Shown here: piece after piece, positions 5,734 through 17,093 of the stretch
Layout of the letters: each line of letters begins with the position of its first letter
Numbering within the stretch: the first letter of the stretch is position 1
DNA from: Aquincola agrisoli
GTDB lineage: Bacteria > Pseudomonadota > Gammaproteobacteria > Burkholderiales > Burkholderiaceae_C
Reading direction: 5' to 3'
Length of the DNA: 64,000 bases
NCBI RefSeq assembly: GCF_036621135.1
Contig: NZ_JAZIBG010000028.1
Coordinates: 496,001-560,000 of the forward strand
Translations under genes and position numbers: made by a program
The notes under the pieces: generated by a model
What the model was told of the DNA's origin: nothing
Databases searched by the model: none
The model's input: the letters and a program-made list of their open reading frames with translations, nothing else

Positions 5734-8022
5734 TCAGGGCGCCAAAGGGAGTGAACCGGCCACCACCACGGCGGCGGCGGGTGCGGCGGCGAGGTTCGAA
5801 AATGATAACGAAACTTGCGCGCCTGCCAATTGAACCGTTTCGCCCGAGGCGGCGTGTTCATCCGTTCGATTGCCGATGCGCACGCGGGCCCCGTGCTCCT
5901 CGGCGATCTTCTTGACCACAGCAAGGCCCAGGCCGGTGCCTTTGCTCTTGGTGGTGACATAGGGTTCGAAGGCGCTCTTGAGCACCTTGTCGGCGAAGCC
6001 GGGCCCGTTGTCGAGCACCTTCAGGCGCACGGCCCGGACGTCGCCGCTGTCGTTGCGCACCGCCTCGGTGACCACATCGACATGCCCGTCGGGCGCTTCG
6101 TCGACGGCATCGAGCGCGTTCTGCACGAGGTTGTGCACGACCTGCCGCAGCTGCGTCGCGTCGCCCAGGATGGCCGGCAGGTCGGGGGCGCCGTGCGCGG
6201 TCAGCCGGCCCTGCTCGACCTGGGCGCCGTACAGCGCCAGCACCTCGGCCACCAGCGCGTTGAGGTCGAGCGGCTCCAGCTTCGCGGCCGGCAGCCGCGC
6301 GTAGTCCCGGAACTCGTTGACCAGCTGCTTCATCGCCTGCACCTGCGCCACGATGGTGCCCACCGAGCGCACGAGCATGGCCTGGTCGGGGCCCTGCAGC
6401 TTGGCCTCGAGCTTGTGCTGCAGGCGCTCGGCCGACAGCTGGATCGGCGTCAGCGGGTTCTTGATCTCGTGCGCCAGCCGCCGTGCCACCTCGGCCCACG
6501 CCGCCGAGCGCTGCGCCGACACCACGTCGGAGATGTCGTCGAACACCATCAGCCGTGCGTCGTTGGGGAGCACGGCGCCGCGCACGAGCAGCGTGAGCGC
6601 GGCGCGGTCGGCCGCCGTGGGCTGCAGCTCGAAGGAGTCCTGCCAATGGTCGCGCTCTCCGGCCTCGGGGCTGGAACGGTGCAGCTCGAAGCGTTGCCAC
6701 ACGCCTTGCGCAAAGGCTTCCAGCCCGCCGATCTCGTCGAGGCGCTGGCCCACGTGCGCGGACAACGGCAGCTTCAGGATGCGGGTGGCGCCGGGGTTGA
6801 CGCTCTCGATGCGGCGGTCGCGGTCGAAGACGACGACCCCGGCCGTGAGGCTGTCGAGGATGGTCTGCAGGTGCGTCCGTGCGCTTTCGAGCTGCGAGAC
6901 GCCGCGCTGCACCTGCTCGCGCGCCTGGCCGAGCTGCTCGGTCATGTCGGCGAACGACCGCGTGAGGCCACCGAGCTCGTCGCTGGCGGTGGAGACCGGC
7001 TTGGCCGTCAGGTCGCCCCGCGCCACCTGCCGCACGCCTTCGGCCAGCAGCAGCAGCGGCCGCGCCAGCTGCGTGCCGAGCAGGCCCGCCAGCAGCACGG
7101 CGCCGAACACCGCGAGGATGAGCGCCAGCGTCAGCGTGCCGATGTACATCTTGCGCAGGCCGTCGCGCGCCAGCGCACGCTGCTGGTACTCGCGGTAGGC
7201 GGCCTGCACCGCCAGCGCGTTGCTGGCCAGCGTGGTAGGCACCGCCTGCACCACCAGCAGGAAACGGTCTTCCCCGGCCAACGTGATGTCGTTGTTCGGC
7301 ACCAGCGCCAGCGCCCTCACGCGGGCGCGCGGCGCGGCGCCGGCGGCCGGCTCGTCGTCCAGGCCGTCGAGCTGGCTGGCCGCGCGCAGCAGCCGCGCCT
7401 GGCGCAGCAGCGAGGCCGGCGGCCGCTCGGGCGCGATGGACGCCCCCGCCCCGCCCCCTGCGGCCACCAGGCTCTGCCCGTTGGCGCCCAGCAGGGCGAC
7501 CTGCTCGGCGCCGAGCTGCTCGCGCAGGCGCTCGAGCTGCAGCGTGTCGGGCGGCACCCGTGTTTCGGCCATGCGGTCGGCGGCGGCGCGTGTGCGGCTG
7601 CCCAGGTCGACCACCAGCGCGTCGAGCGTGCTGCGCCCGAGGTTGAGGCCGGCGTCGAGCGCCCCCTCCACCTTGGCATCGAACCAGGCCTCGATGCTGC
7701 GCGAGACGAACTGGTAGCTGACCGTGTAGATCAGCACGCCCGGCACCACGCCGACCAGCGCGAAGATGCCCGCGAGCTTGAACAGCAGCTTGCTGCCGAA
7801 CTTGCCGCGTTTCAGCCGCACCACCAGGCGCAGCGCGGCCAGCGCCACTACGAGCGCCAGCGCCGCGGCGACGGTCACGTTGAGCCAGAAGAGCCAGACG
7901 AAGTTGCGTTCGTAGAAGACGCGCGTGTCGGTCGTCAGCGCGAGCACGAAGGTCAGCACCAGCGCGACGCCGACAAACGCCACCAGCGAGACGATCCAGG
8001 CCCAGCGGGCGGACTTGGTCAT
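5734..8022 (-). CDS. ntrY: NtrY-like membrane sensor histidine kinase
   Basis: This 762-residue inner-membrane kinase is the partner of the adjacent regulator. Three hydrophobic helices lie within residues 1–105 and a fourth lies before the HAMP region (LALILAVFGAVLLAGLLG). Between them is an extracytoplasmic sensor segment, and after them a PAS domain. The H-box is VARRLAHEIKNPLTPIQLSA, and the ATPase domain has VHNLVQNALDA (N-box), LDNGPGF and GTGLGLAVVKKI. All catalytic motifs are present. The ATG at 8022 lies 7 bp after the upstream DUF4390 stop. NtrY proteins respond to nitrogen or redox status in other bacteria; the signal here is unknown. Confidence 0.9.
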   Translation of the reverse strand: MTKSARWAWIVSLVAFVGVALVLTFVLALTTDTRVFYERNFVWLFWLNVTVAAALALVVALAALRLVVRLKRGKFGSKLLFKLAGIFALVGVVPGVLIYTVSYQFVSRSIEAWFDAKVEGALDAGLNLGRSTLDALVVDLGSRTRAAADRMAETRVPPDTLQLERLREQLGAEQVALLGANGQSLVAAGGGAGASIAPERPPASLLRQARLLRAASQLDGLDDEPAAGAAPRARVRALALVPNNDITLAGEDRFLLVVQAVPTTLASNALAVQAAYREYQQRALARDGLRKMYIGTLTLALILAVFGAVLLAGLLGTQLARPLLLLAEGVRQVARGDLTAKPVSTASDELGGLTRSFADMTEQLGQAREQVQRGVSQLESARTHLQTILDSLTAGVVVFDRDRRIESVNPGATRILKLPLSAHVGQRLDEIGGLEAFAQGVWQRFELHRSSPEAGERDHWQDSFELQPTAADRAALTLLVRGAVLPNDARLMVFDDISDVVSAQRSAAWAEVARRLAHEIKNPLTPIQLSAERLQHKLEAKLQGPDQAMLVRSVGTIVAQVQAMKQLVNEFRDYARLPAAKLEPLDLNALVAEVLALYGAQVEQGRLTAHGAPDLPAILGDATQLRQVVHNLVQNALDAVDEAPDGHVDVVTEAVRNDSGDVRAVRLKVLDNGPGFADKVLKSAFEPYVTTKSKGTGLGLAVVKKIAEEHGARVRIGNRTDEHAASGETVQLAGAQVSLSFSNLAAAPAAAVVVAGSLPLAP

Positions 8023-8029
8023 GCCGGTG

Positions 8030-8632
8030 TCAGGGCGGATCGAGCCGCACGGTGCGCTCGACCTGCAGCGTCCAGTCGGCCAGGCTGCCGATGCCGATCT
8101 GCATCGGCCGCGGCAGCTGGCTCGTGTCGAGCCGGTAGCTGAAGTCGGTGTAGTAGGCCTCGTCGGGCTCGACGCGCGCACCGTCGGCGATCGGCCAGCC
8201 CGTGCCGCGCGAGATGGCCGACAGCGCCTCGGCCAGCGTGGCGTAGGTCTGGTGCAGTCCGCCCTGGCTGACGCGCCAGCCCGAGGTCAGCGGCTGGTAG
8301 GACAGGCGCCAGGCGCGCGTGGCGCGGCCCACGCGCTCGTCGCGCCAGTACCAGCGCGGGCGGTACGTGGTGGCCTGCGCCTCGAAGTAGATCGGCACGC
8401 CGCGCTGCAGCGCCTCGTCGACCGCCCGCGGCAGCTGCAGGCGCACCGCATAGTCGAGCACGAGGCCGGACTCGGTGCGGCGAACGTCCAGCTCCAGCAG
8501 ATCGGCGCCCTGCCCCCGCGCCCCTGCCACCGCGACCAGGCACCACGCGAGCAGCAAGCCCCGCCACGCGGCGGGGCCGAACAGGGCGCGGACCTTCCAG
8601 CGGCGGGTCAGGGTCACGGCGTTCCGGATCAA
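8030..8632 (-). CDS. DUF4390 family exported protein
   Basis: This is a 200-residue protein with a long N-terminal signal sequence (WRGLLLAWCLVAVAGARG) and then the conserved DUF4390 core (LDYAVRLQLPRAVDEALQRG, PIYFEAQ…YRPRWYWRDERV). It is expected in the periplasm; the function is unknown. It starts directly after the rsmB stop and ends 7 bp before ntrY. The rsmB–DUF4390–ntrY–ntrX order is conserved in betaproteobacteria, so a role linked to the NtrY sensor is plausible but unproven. Confidence 0.85.
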   Translation of the reverse strand: MIRNAVTLTRRWKVRALFGPAAWRGLLLAWCLVAVAGARGQGADLLELDVRRTESGLVLDYAVRLQLPRAVDEALQRGVPIYFEAQATTYRPRWYWRDERVGRATRAWRLSYQPLTSGWRVSQGGLHQTYATLAEALSAISRGTGWPIADGARVEPDEAYYTDFSYRLDTSQLPRPMQIGIGSLADWTLQVERTVRLDPP

Positions 8633-9964
8633 TCAGGGCTTGTGCAACAGGGCGTAGTAGAAGCCGTCGGCTACCGCCGGCGCGCTGCCATCGAGGCTGT
8701 CGGCCTCCGTGGGATTGTCGGGCACGGGCAGCAGGTGTCCCGGCGATGCCGGGTCGAGGCGCACCGAACTGGTGCCCTGCCGTTGCAAAAACGCGTCGAT
8801 CTGCAGGCTTCCTTCGGCACGGAACACCGAGCAGGTGGCGTACACCAGCCGGCCGCCCGGCGCCAGCAGCGGCCACAGCGCGTCGAGCATCTGGGCCTGG
8901 ATGCGCGACAGCGCGTCCACGTCGTCGGCCCGGCGCAGCCAGCGGATGTCGGGGTGCCGGCGCACGATGCCCGAGGCGCTGCACGGCGCATCGAGCAGGA
9001 TCGCGTCGAACGGGCGGCCGTCCCACCAGGCACGTGTGTCGCGCGCATCGGCCGCCACCATCTCGGCACGCAGCTGCAGGCGGTTCAGCGTGTCGCGCAC
9101 CCGCGCGAGGCGGACGGGATCGCTGTCGAGCGCCAGCACGTCCAAGTCGGCCAGTTCGAGCAGGTGGGCCGTCTTGCCGCCGGGCGCGGCGCACGCATCG
9201 AGCACGCGCGCGCCCGCCGGCAATGCGGCCGCGCCCTCCCCGCCCAGCAGCAGCGGCGCGGCGCGCTGGGCCGCGGCATCCTGCACCGAGACCTCGCCTT
9301 CGGCGAAGCCGGGCAGCTGCTGCACGGGGCAGGGCTGCGCCAGCGCCAGCGCGTGGGGGCCGAGCACGGTGGCGGCCCGGCCCTGGGCGGCCAGCCGTTG
9401 CGCATAGGCCTGCGCGGTACCGCGGCGCGCGTTGACCCGCAGCGTCATTGGCGGATGGCGGTTGGCGGCCTGCAGGATGGCCTGCCATTGCGAGGGCCAG
9501 TCCTGGCGCACGCGCTCGATCCACCACAGCGGATGGTTGAAGGCCCCGACCGGATCGTGCGCAGCCGCCGACACCAGCGCAGCCCGCTCGCGGATGAAGC
9601 GGCGCAGCACCGCATTGATGAAGCCGGCCGCCGCGGGCGTGCGGTGGTGGGCTGCAGCGACGGCCTGGTCGACCAGCGTGTGGTCGTTGTAGGGCGGCGC
9701 GTCGGTCGGCCAGAGCAGCGCCAGCGCGGTCGTCAGCAGCGCATCGACCTTGGGCGGCGGGGCCTTGGGCGCCACCGCCTCGCGCACGCGCGTGGCGCCG
9801 CCGAGCCAGCGCAGCACGTGGAAGCTCAACGCCTGCGTGCCGGCGCGCGCATCGGCCGGCACGCGGGCCAGCACGTCGGTGAGCGACTGGCCGCTGCGCA
9901 CGGCCAGGACGGCATCGGCCGTGTGGTCGAGCAGGCGTGAAAGCGGCAGGGCATGCGGGGTCAT
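8633..9964 (-). CDS. rsmB: 16S rRNA (cytosine-967-C5)-methyltransferase RsmB
   Basis: This 443-residue cytoplasmic enzyme methylates C967 of 16S rRNA with AdoMet. The N-terminal NusB-like RNA-binding domain (FINAVLRRFIRER) occupies roughly residues 1–140. The Rossmann methyltransferase domain has VLDACAAPGGKTAHLLEL as the AdoMet site, DAPCSASGIVRRHPDIRW with the Cys in the PC motif, and YATCSVF with the catalytic Cys. Length agrees with RsmB/Sun. It is first in the operon with DUF4390 and ntrYX and is divergent from folE, with 68 bp between the two starts. Confidence 0.95.
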   Translation of the reverse strand: MTPHALPLSRLLDHTADAVLAVRSGQSLTDVLARVPADARAGTQALSFHVLRWLGGATRVREAVAPKAPPPKVDALLTTALALLWPTDAPPYNDHTLVDQAVAAAHHRTPAAAGFINAVLRRFIRERAALVSAAAHDPVGAFNHPLWWIERVRQDWPSQWQAILQAANRHPPMTLRVNARRGTAQAYAQRLAAQGRAATVLGPHALALAQPCPVQQLPGFAEGEVSVQDAAAQRAAPLLLGGEGAAALPAGARVLDACAAPGGKTAHLLELADLDVLALDSDPVRLARVRDTLNRLQLRAEMVAADARDTRAWWDGRPFDAILLDAPCSASGIVRRHPDIRWLRRADDVDALSRIQAQMLDALWPLLAPGGRLVYATCSVFRAEGSLQIDAFLQRQGTSSVRLDPASPGHLLPVPDNPTEADSLDGSAPAVADGFYYALLHKP

Positions 9965-10032
9965 CGGGGCAGTCTACCCAGCGCACGCTGCGCTGCCCGA
10001 CAATCGCGCGCTCCAGCAGGCTTTGCACCAGC

Positions 10033-10764
10033 ATGTCCCGAAGTTCCCCCCCGATCCTCCCGAGCGAAGAAGACCTCGCCCGGCTGCCTGCGTCGGAACG
10101 CATCCGCTACCGCCTGATCGGCGCGGACTGCCGCTACCACGCCAACGACAACATCTCCGCCCACGTGCGCGAAGGCGAGATCGAGGAACTGAAGGCCGAG
10201 GTGACGGCCAAGATGCAGGCGGTGCTGTCGTCGCTGGTGATCGACACCGACAGCGACCACAACACCAACGACACGGCGCGCCGCGTCGCGAAGATGTTCA
10301 TCGACGAGGTGTTCCGCGGCCGCTACGTGCCGATGCCGCCGGTGACGGAGTTTCCGAACTTCTCGCGGCTGAACGAGCTGATGATCGTCGGCCCGGTCAA
10401 GGTGCGCAGCGCCTGCTCGCACCACCTCTGCCCCATCCTCGGCAAGGTGTGGATCGGCATCCTGCCGAACGAACACTCGAACCTGATCGGGCTGTCGAAG
10501 TACGCGCGCATCTGCGAGTGGATCATGAGCCGGCCGCAGATCCAGGAGGAGGCCGTGACGATGCTGGCCGAGGAACTCCAGGACCGTGTCAAGCCCGACG
10601 GTCTGGCCATCGTGATGGAGGCCGACCACTTCTGCATGCACTGGCGCGGCGTGAAGGACGACGAGTCGATGATGACCAACTCGGTGATGCGCGGCGCCTT
10701 CTTGAAGGATGCAACACTGCGCAGGGAGTTCCTGTCGCTGCTGCCGAAGAAGAACGGCGGCTGA
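10033..10764 (+). CDS. folE: GTP cyclohydrolase I
   Basis: This 243-residue protein catalyses GTP to 7,8-dihydroneopterin triphosphate, the first step of folate/pterin synthesis. Zinc and catalytic motifs are VRSACSHHLCPILGKVWIGI and EADHFCMHWRGVKD, corresponding to the Cys-His-His and Cys ligands of type I enzymes. The C(S)HH variant in place of CEHH is seen. The ATG at 10033 is chosen because the conserved N-terminal region follows it; earlier in-frame starts fall in the rsmB promoter. The BLUF gene begins 25 bp downstream on the same strand. Confidence 0.92.
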   Translation: MSRSSPPILPSEEDLARLPASERIRYRLIGADCRYHANDNISAHVREGEIEELKAEVTAKMQAVLSSLVIDTDSDHNTNDTARRVAKMFIDEVFRGRYVPMPPVTEFPNFSRLNELMIVGPVKVRSACSHHLCPILGKVWIGILPNEHSNLIGLSKYARICEWIMSRPQIQEEAVTMLAEELQDRVKPDGLAIVMEADHFCMHWRGVKDDESMMTNSVMRGAFLKDATLRREFLSLLPKKNGG

Positions 10765-10789
10765 TACCCCCGCTCAACCGGAGCCCGTG

Positions 10790-11218
10790 ATGCTGGTACG
10801 CCTCATGTATGCGAGCCGCGCGACTGCGCCGCTCGACCAGGAAGGGATGCACGCGCTGTTGCGGCACTGCAAGGCCGAGAACCCGCGGCACGGCATCACC
10901 GGCGTGCTGTGCCTCTCGTCGGACATCTTCATGCAGGTGCTCGAAGGCGGCCGCGACGCGGTCAACCGGCTGTACAACCGGATCGCCGCCGACCCGCGCC
11001 ACACCGACGTGGTGCTGCTCGACTATCGCGAGATCTGCGAGCGGCGGTTCGCCGGCTGGGCCATGGGGCAGGTCAGCATGTCGCGGCTCAACCCGGCCAC
11101 CATCCTGAAGTACTCGGAAACGCCGATGCTCGATCCGTACAAGGTCTCGGGCGAGGCGTCGATGGCGCTGTTCGAAGAGCTGCTGGCCACCGCTTCGATC
11201 ATGGGGGAGCGGGGGTAG
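10790..11218 (+). CDS. Stand-alone BLUF blue-light photoreceptor
   Basis: This 142-residue protein consists of a BLUF domain plus a short helical extension. The flavin-binding residues are visible: Tyr7 in LVRLMYASRA, Asn in AENPRHGITGVL, and Gln in IFMQVLEGG. These carry the Tyr–Gln hydrogen-bond switch around FAD. Trp or Met positions near GWAMGQVSMS complete the fold. There is no output domain, so it must signal by protein contact. It follows folE by 25 bp and is likely cotranscribed. Its stop codon TAG runs directly into the 89-bp repeat array. Confidence 0.9.
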   Translation: MLVRLMYASRATAPLDQEGMHALLRHCKAENPRHGITGVLCLSSDIFMQVLEGGRDAVNRLYNRIAADPRHTDVVLLDYREICERRFAGWAMGQVSMSRLNPATILKYSETPMLDPYKVSGEASMALFEELLATASIMGERG

Positions 11219-11503
11219 ATGGGGCACCCGGCGCCGCGTGTACGCGGCGCCACCCGCCGAGCGGGTCCGCGGCCGCTTCGGAGCGGCCGGGCGCTGGCCG
11301 CGGGGGGATGGGGCACCCGGCGCCGCGTGTACGCGGCGCCACCCGCCGAGCGGGTCCGCGGCCGCTTCGGAGCGGCCGGGCGCTGGCCGCGGGGGGATGG
11401 GGCACCCGCCGCCGCGTGTACGCGGCGCCACCCGCCGAGCGGGTCCGCGGCCGCTTCGGAGCGGCCGGGCGCTGGCCGCGGGGATGGGGCACCCGGCACC
11501 CCG
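11219..11503. repeat. Tandem 89-bp intergenic repeats (three copies plus a partial fourth)
   Basis: Units begin at 11219, 11308, 11397 and 11484 with ATGGGGCACCCGGC or a close variant, so the periods are 89, 89 and 87 bp. Each full unit contains a 22-bp palindrome (GGCGCCGCGTGTACGCGGCGCC), ACCCGCC…GGCGGG-type pairing, and GCGGCCGC TTCG GAGCGGCCG. The third copy differs at single bases. The array fills the space between the convergent BLUF and lemA genes and could act as a strong structured 3' end. Related degenerate copies lie at 52839–52950. It is not CRISPR-like, because there are no unique spacers. Confidence 0.9.
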
Positions 11504-12049
11504 CTACAGCGGGCCGGCGTCCTCGAAGCCGTAGAGCTTCACCAGCAAGCGCGTGGGCCACTGGTGCGCCGCATCGTTGTAGGCGGCGACCGCGTCGTTG
11601 AAGAGCTGCCGGGCGAAAGCCTGGCGCTGCTCGGCGTCGTGCAGCTCGCGCTGCCAGCCCGCCACCTCGGGGTTCGACCGCAGGTCGGGATGCTGGTCGA
11701 GCAACGCGCTCAAGCGCGCCAGGGCCGATGCCAGCTGGCGCTCCGCCATGACGAACTGCGCCGCCGCCGGCGCATGGGCCGGCTTGGCGCGCAGCGCATC
11801 GGCGGCCGCGGCGGCCTGCTGCAACGCAGACGACGCAGCCTCCACCGCCCCCTGCTCCTGCGGCCAGGCCTCGCGCAACACCGCCAGCAGCAGCGGCAGC
11901 GTCTCCCTGCGCCGGCGCATCGGCTCATCCACCTGCGCCCACGACTGCACGATGCGCAGGCGCATCGCGACGATGCGGTTGTACGCCCCGACCATCCAGA
12001 AGATGAGCACCGCGGCGGCCCCGAGGAGCACGATCTCGCGCACGCTCAA
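11504..12049 (-). CDS. LemA family protein
   Basis: This 181-residue protein has one N-terminal membrane helix (VREIVLLGAAAVLIFWMVGA) followed by the LemA start YNRIVAMR…VQSWAQVDEPMRRRRETLPL. A long helical region follows, ending with the conserved FNDAVAAYNDA…PTRLLVKLYGFEDA. LemA proteins are small membrane-anchored helical bundles of unclear function. Translation probably starts at TTG 12049, overlapping the queC stop (TTGA), or at GTG 12043. The tail abuts the repeat array. Confidence 0.85.
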   Translation of the reverse strand: MSVREIVLLGAAAVLIFWMVGAYNRIVAMRLRIVQSWAQVDEPMRRRRETLPLLLAVLREAWPQEQGAVEAASSALQQAAAAADALRAKPAHAPAAAQFVMAERQLASALARLSALLDQHPDLRSNPEVAGWQRELHDAEQRQAFARQLFNDAVAAYNDAAHQWPTRLLVKLYGFEDAGPL

Positions 12050-12771
12050 CGGATGCCTCCCTGCACGGCCGCGCCGGCCAGGTACTCGGCATGCCCGCGC
12101 GCCCGCAGCTCGCACGCGGGGCATGTTCCGCAGCCATAGCCCCACGCGTGGCGGCGGCTGCGGTCGCCCAGGTAGCAGGTGTGGGTGTGCTCGACGATCA
12201 GGTCGTTGAGCGCCTGGCCGCCGAGCTGCGCGCTCAAGGCCCAGGTCTGCGCCTTGGTGAGGAACATCAGCGGCGTCTCGATCGTCATCGGCCCGTCCAT
12301 CCCGAGCGACAGCGCCACCTGCATCGCCTTCATCGTGTTGTCGCGGCAGTCCGGGTAGCCCGAATAGTCGGTCTCGCACATGCCACCCACCAGCACGCTG
12401 GCGCCGCGGCGGTAGGCCAACGCGGCCGCGAAGGTCAGGAACAGCAGGTTGCGGCCCGGCACGAAGGTGTTGGGCAGGCCGCCGGCGGCGAACGCGATGG
12501 CGCGCTCGTCCGTCAGCGCGGTGTCCGAGATCTGGCCGAGCAGGCGCAGGTCCAGCACATGGTCGCCGCCCAGCCGGGCGGCCCACTGGGGAAAGCCCTC
12601 GCGCAACGCCTGCAGCACACGCAGGCGGCAGTCGAGCTCCACCGCGTGCCGCTGCCCGTAGTCGAACCCCACGGTTTCCACCGAGGCGAAGCGGTCGAGC
12701 GCCCAGGCCAGGCAGGCCGTGGAGTCCTGCCCGCCAGAAAACAGCACAATGGCCGAACGTTTGGAATGCAT
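12046..12771 (-). CDS. queC: 7-cyano-7-deazaguanine synthase QueC
   Basis: This 241-residue cytoplasmic enzyme makes preQ0 from 7-carboxy-7-deazaguanine, ammonia and ATP in queuosine synthesis. The PP-loop is VLFSGGQDSTACLAWAL, with FVPGRNLLFLTFAAALA and the C-terminal zinc Cys cluster GCGTCPACELRARG. The ATG at 12771 is preferred, since the family starts close to the PP-loop. Its stop overlaps the lemA start. The other queuosine genes are not in the window. It is divergent from the hybrid kinase gene. Confidence 0.93.
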   Translation of the reverse strand: MHSKRSAIVLFSGGQDSTACLAWALDRFASVETVGFDYGQRHAVELDCRLRVLQALREGFPQWAARLGGDHVLDLRLLGQISDTALTDERAIAFAAGGLPNTFVPGRNLLFLTFAAALAYRRGASVLVGGMCETDYSGYPDCRDNTMKAMQVALSLGMDGPMTIETPLMFLTKAQTWALSAQLGGQALNDLIVEHTHTCYLGDRSRRHAWGYGCGTCPACELRARGHAEYLAGAAVQGGIR

Positions 12772-12869
12772 GGTGGCCCGAGCATAGCCGGCACCTATTG
12801 CATGCACCTCACCCAGCCACTACCGTCTCCTCCTTCAACGCCACTGGCCACGACAGCCGCTTTCTCCCG

Positions 12870-15356
<2,487 letters not shown>

Positions 15357-15445
15357 CGCAGCGCAGCCTACGTCTGAACACACATGCCCGGCCGGGGAAG
15401 GCCGACCCGCGCCGGTAAACTCCGGCCTTTCCCGACACCCGACCC

Positions 15446-16228
15446 ATGGCCGTCGCCGCCCCGCCGAACTCACCCGACATCTTCGACCTGCGCAGCGCCG
15501 CCCTGACGCTGATCGCCGTGGTCCTGAAGACCGCCGACCTGGCCGTGCTGGCCCGGGAGCTCGATGCCCGCACGGCGGACAACCCGGGCCTGTTCGACAA
15601 CGATCCGGTGGCCGTCGACCTGTCGCCGGTGCGCGACGACCCCTCGCCGATCGACTTCGCGGCGCTCGTGGCGCTGCTGCGCACGCACCGCATGATGCCG
15701 GTGGCCGCCAAGGGCGGCAGCCCGGAGCAGATGGCCGCGGCGCTGGCCGCCGGCCTGGTCGAGGCTCCCGATTTCGCCGCCCCGGCGCGTGCCCCGCGCG
15801 CCGAGCCTCCGGCGCCCGAGGTGCGCGAGGTCGTGCGCGAAGTGATCCACGAGGTCGAGGTCGTGCGCGAGGTGCGCGTGCCCGGCGAGCCGGTGCCGAC
15901 GATGGTCGTCGACAAGCCGCTGCGCTCGGGCCAGCAGGTGTATGCCCGCGGCGGCGACCTGATCGTGCTGGCCGCGGTGAACTTCGGCGCCGAGGTCATC
16001 GCCGACGGCCACATCCACGTCTATGCACCGCTGCGCGGACGGGCGCTGGCCGGGGCCCGCGGCAATGCCGGCGCCCGCATCTTCTCCACCTGCCTGGAGG
16101 CGCAGCTCGTCTCCGTGGCAGGCATCTACCGGACCACCGACGTGCCGCTGCCCTCCGACATCCTCGGGCAGCCGGCACAAGTGCGGCTCGAAGGCGAGAA
16201 GCTCGTCATCGAACGCCTGGGCGCCTGA
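15446..16228 (+). CDS. minC: Septum site-determining protein MinC
   Basis: This 260-residue inhibitor of FtsZ polymerisation acts at the poles together with MinD. The N-terminal domain spans residues 1–110 (FDLRSAALTLIAVVLKTADL). A charged linker of EVVREV repeats follows, then the C-terminal beta-helix (LRSGQQVYARGGDLIVLAAV, GAEVIADGHIHVYAPLRGRA). The linker with repeated EV-R-EV units is longer than in E. coli. It is followed by minD after 44 bp, giving the usual minCDE order. Confidence 0.95.
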   Translation: MAVAAPPNSPDIFDLRSAALTLIAVVLKTADLAVLARELDARTADNPGLFDNDPVAVDLSPVRDDPSPIDFAALVALLRTHRMMPVAAKGGSPEQMAAALAAGLVEAPDFAAPARAPRAEPPAPEVREVVREVIHEVEVVREVRVPGEPVPTMVVDKPLRSGQQVYARGGDLIVLAAVNFGAEVIADGHIHVYAPLRGRALAGARGNAGARIFSTCLEAQLVSVAGIYRTTDVPLPSDILGQPAQVRLEGEKLVIERLGA

Positions 16229-16272
16229 CGCGCCCGCACCGACAAAGTCTGCACAGAAAGGACCAGCCTCCG

Positions 16273-17088
16273 ATGGCCAGAATCATCGTCGTCACCTCCG
16301 GCAAGGGAGGTGTGGGCAAGACCACCACCAGCGCCAGCTTCTCCTCGGGCCTGGCCCTGGCCGGCCACAAGACGGCCGTGATCGACTTCGACGTCGGGCT
16401 GCGCAACCTCGACCTCATCATGGGCTGCGAACGCCGCGTGGTGTACGACCTCATCAACGTCATCCAGGGCGAAGCCAACCTGAACCAGGCGCTGATCAAG
16501 GACAAGCAGTGCGAGAACCTCTTCGTGCTGGCCGCCTCGCAGACGCGCGACAAGGAAGCGCTCACGCAGGAAGGCGTGGAGAAGGTGCTGAAGGACCTGT
16601 CGGAGATGGGCTTCGAGTACATCGTCTGCGACTCGCCCGCCGGCATCGAGACCGGCGCGATGATGGCGATGCACTACGCCGACGAGGCGGTGGTCGTCAC
16701 CAACCCCGAGGTCTCCTCGGTGCGCGACTCCGATCGCATCCTCGGCATGTTGTCGAGCAAGACCAAGCGCGCCATCGAGGGCCAGGAGCCCATCAAGGAG
16801 CACCTGCTGATCACGCGCTACAACCCGTCGCGCGTCGAGGGCGGGCAGATGCTGTCGCTGAACGACATCCAGGAGATCCTGCGCATCAAGCTGATCGGCG
16901 TGATCCCCGAGTCCGAATCGGTGCTCGACGCGTCGAACCAGGGCGTGCCGGCGATCCACCTGAAGGGCACGGACGTGGCGGAGGCCTACCAGGACGTGGT
17001 GGCGCGCTTCCTGGGCGAGGACAAGCCGATGCGCTTCATCGACGCCGAGAAGCCGGGCTTCTTCAAGCGGCTGTTCGGCGGGAGGTAA
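16273..17088 (+). CDS. minD: Septum site-determining ATPase MinD
   Basis: This 271-residue peripheral membrane ATPase recruits MinC and is displaced by MinE. The deviant Walker A is VTSGKGGVGKTTTSA, Switch I is IDFDVGLRNLDLIMG, and the Walker B/switch II region is YIVCDSPAGIETGA. The C-terminal amphipathic membrane-targeting helix ends GFFKRLFGGR. Length is normal. A ribosome binding site (GAAAGGA) precedes the ATG. minE begins 5 bp after its stop. Confidence 0.97.
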   Translation: MARIIVVTSGKGGVGKTTTSASFSSGLALAGHKTAVIDFDVGLRNLDLIMGCERRVVYDLINVIQGEANLNQALIKDKQCENLFVLAASQTRDKEALTQEGVEKVLKDLSEMGFEYIVCDSPAGIETGAMMAMHYADEAVVVTNPEVSSVRDSDRILGMLSSKTKRAIEGQEPIKEHLLITRYNPSRVEGGQMLSLNDIQEILRIKLIGVIPESESVLDASNQGVPAIHLKGTDVAEAYQDVVARFLGEDKPMRFIDAEKPGFFKRLFGGR

Positions 17089-17093
17089 GGCCG

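Noticed and set aside
5815..8142. A 775-codon plus-strand frame opposite ntrY
   Set aside because: It is His/Arg/Gln-rich antisense shadow; ntrY on the other strand has complete kinase motifs.
11219..11503. CRISPR array
   Set aside because: The units are contiguous 89-bp tandem copies with no variable spacers and no cas genes nearby.
11219..11601. Repeat-encoded proline/arginine-rich proteins
   Set aside because: Several frames stay open only because the 89-bp unit lacks stops; no start signal or family match.
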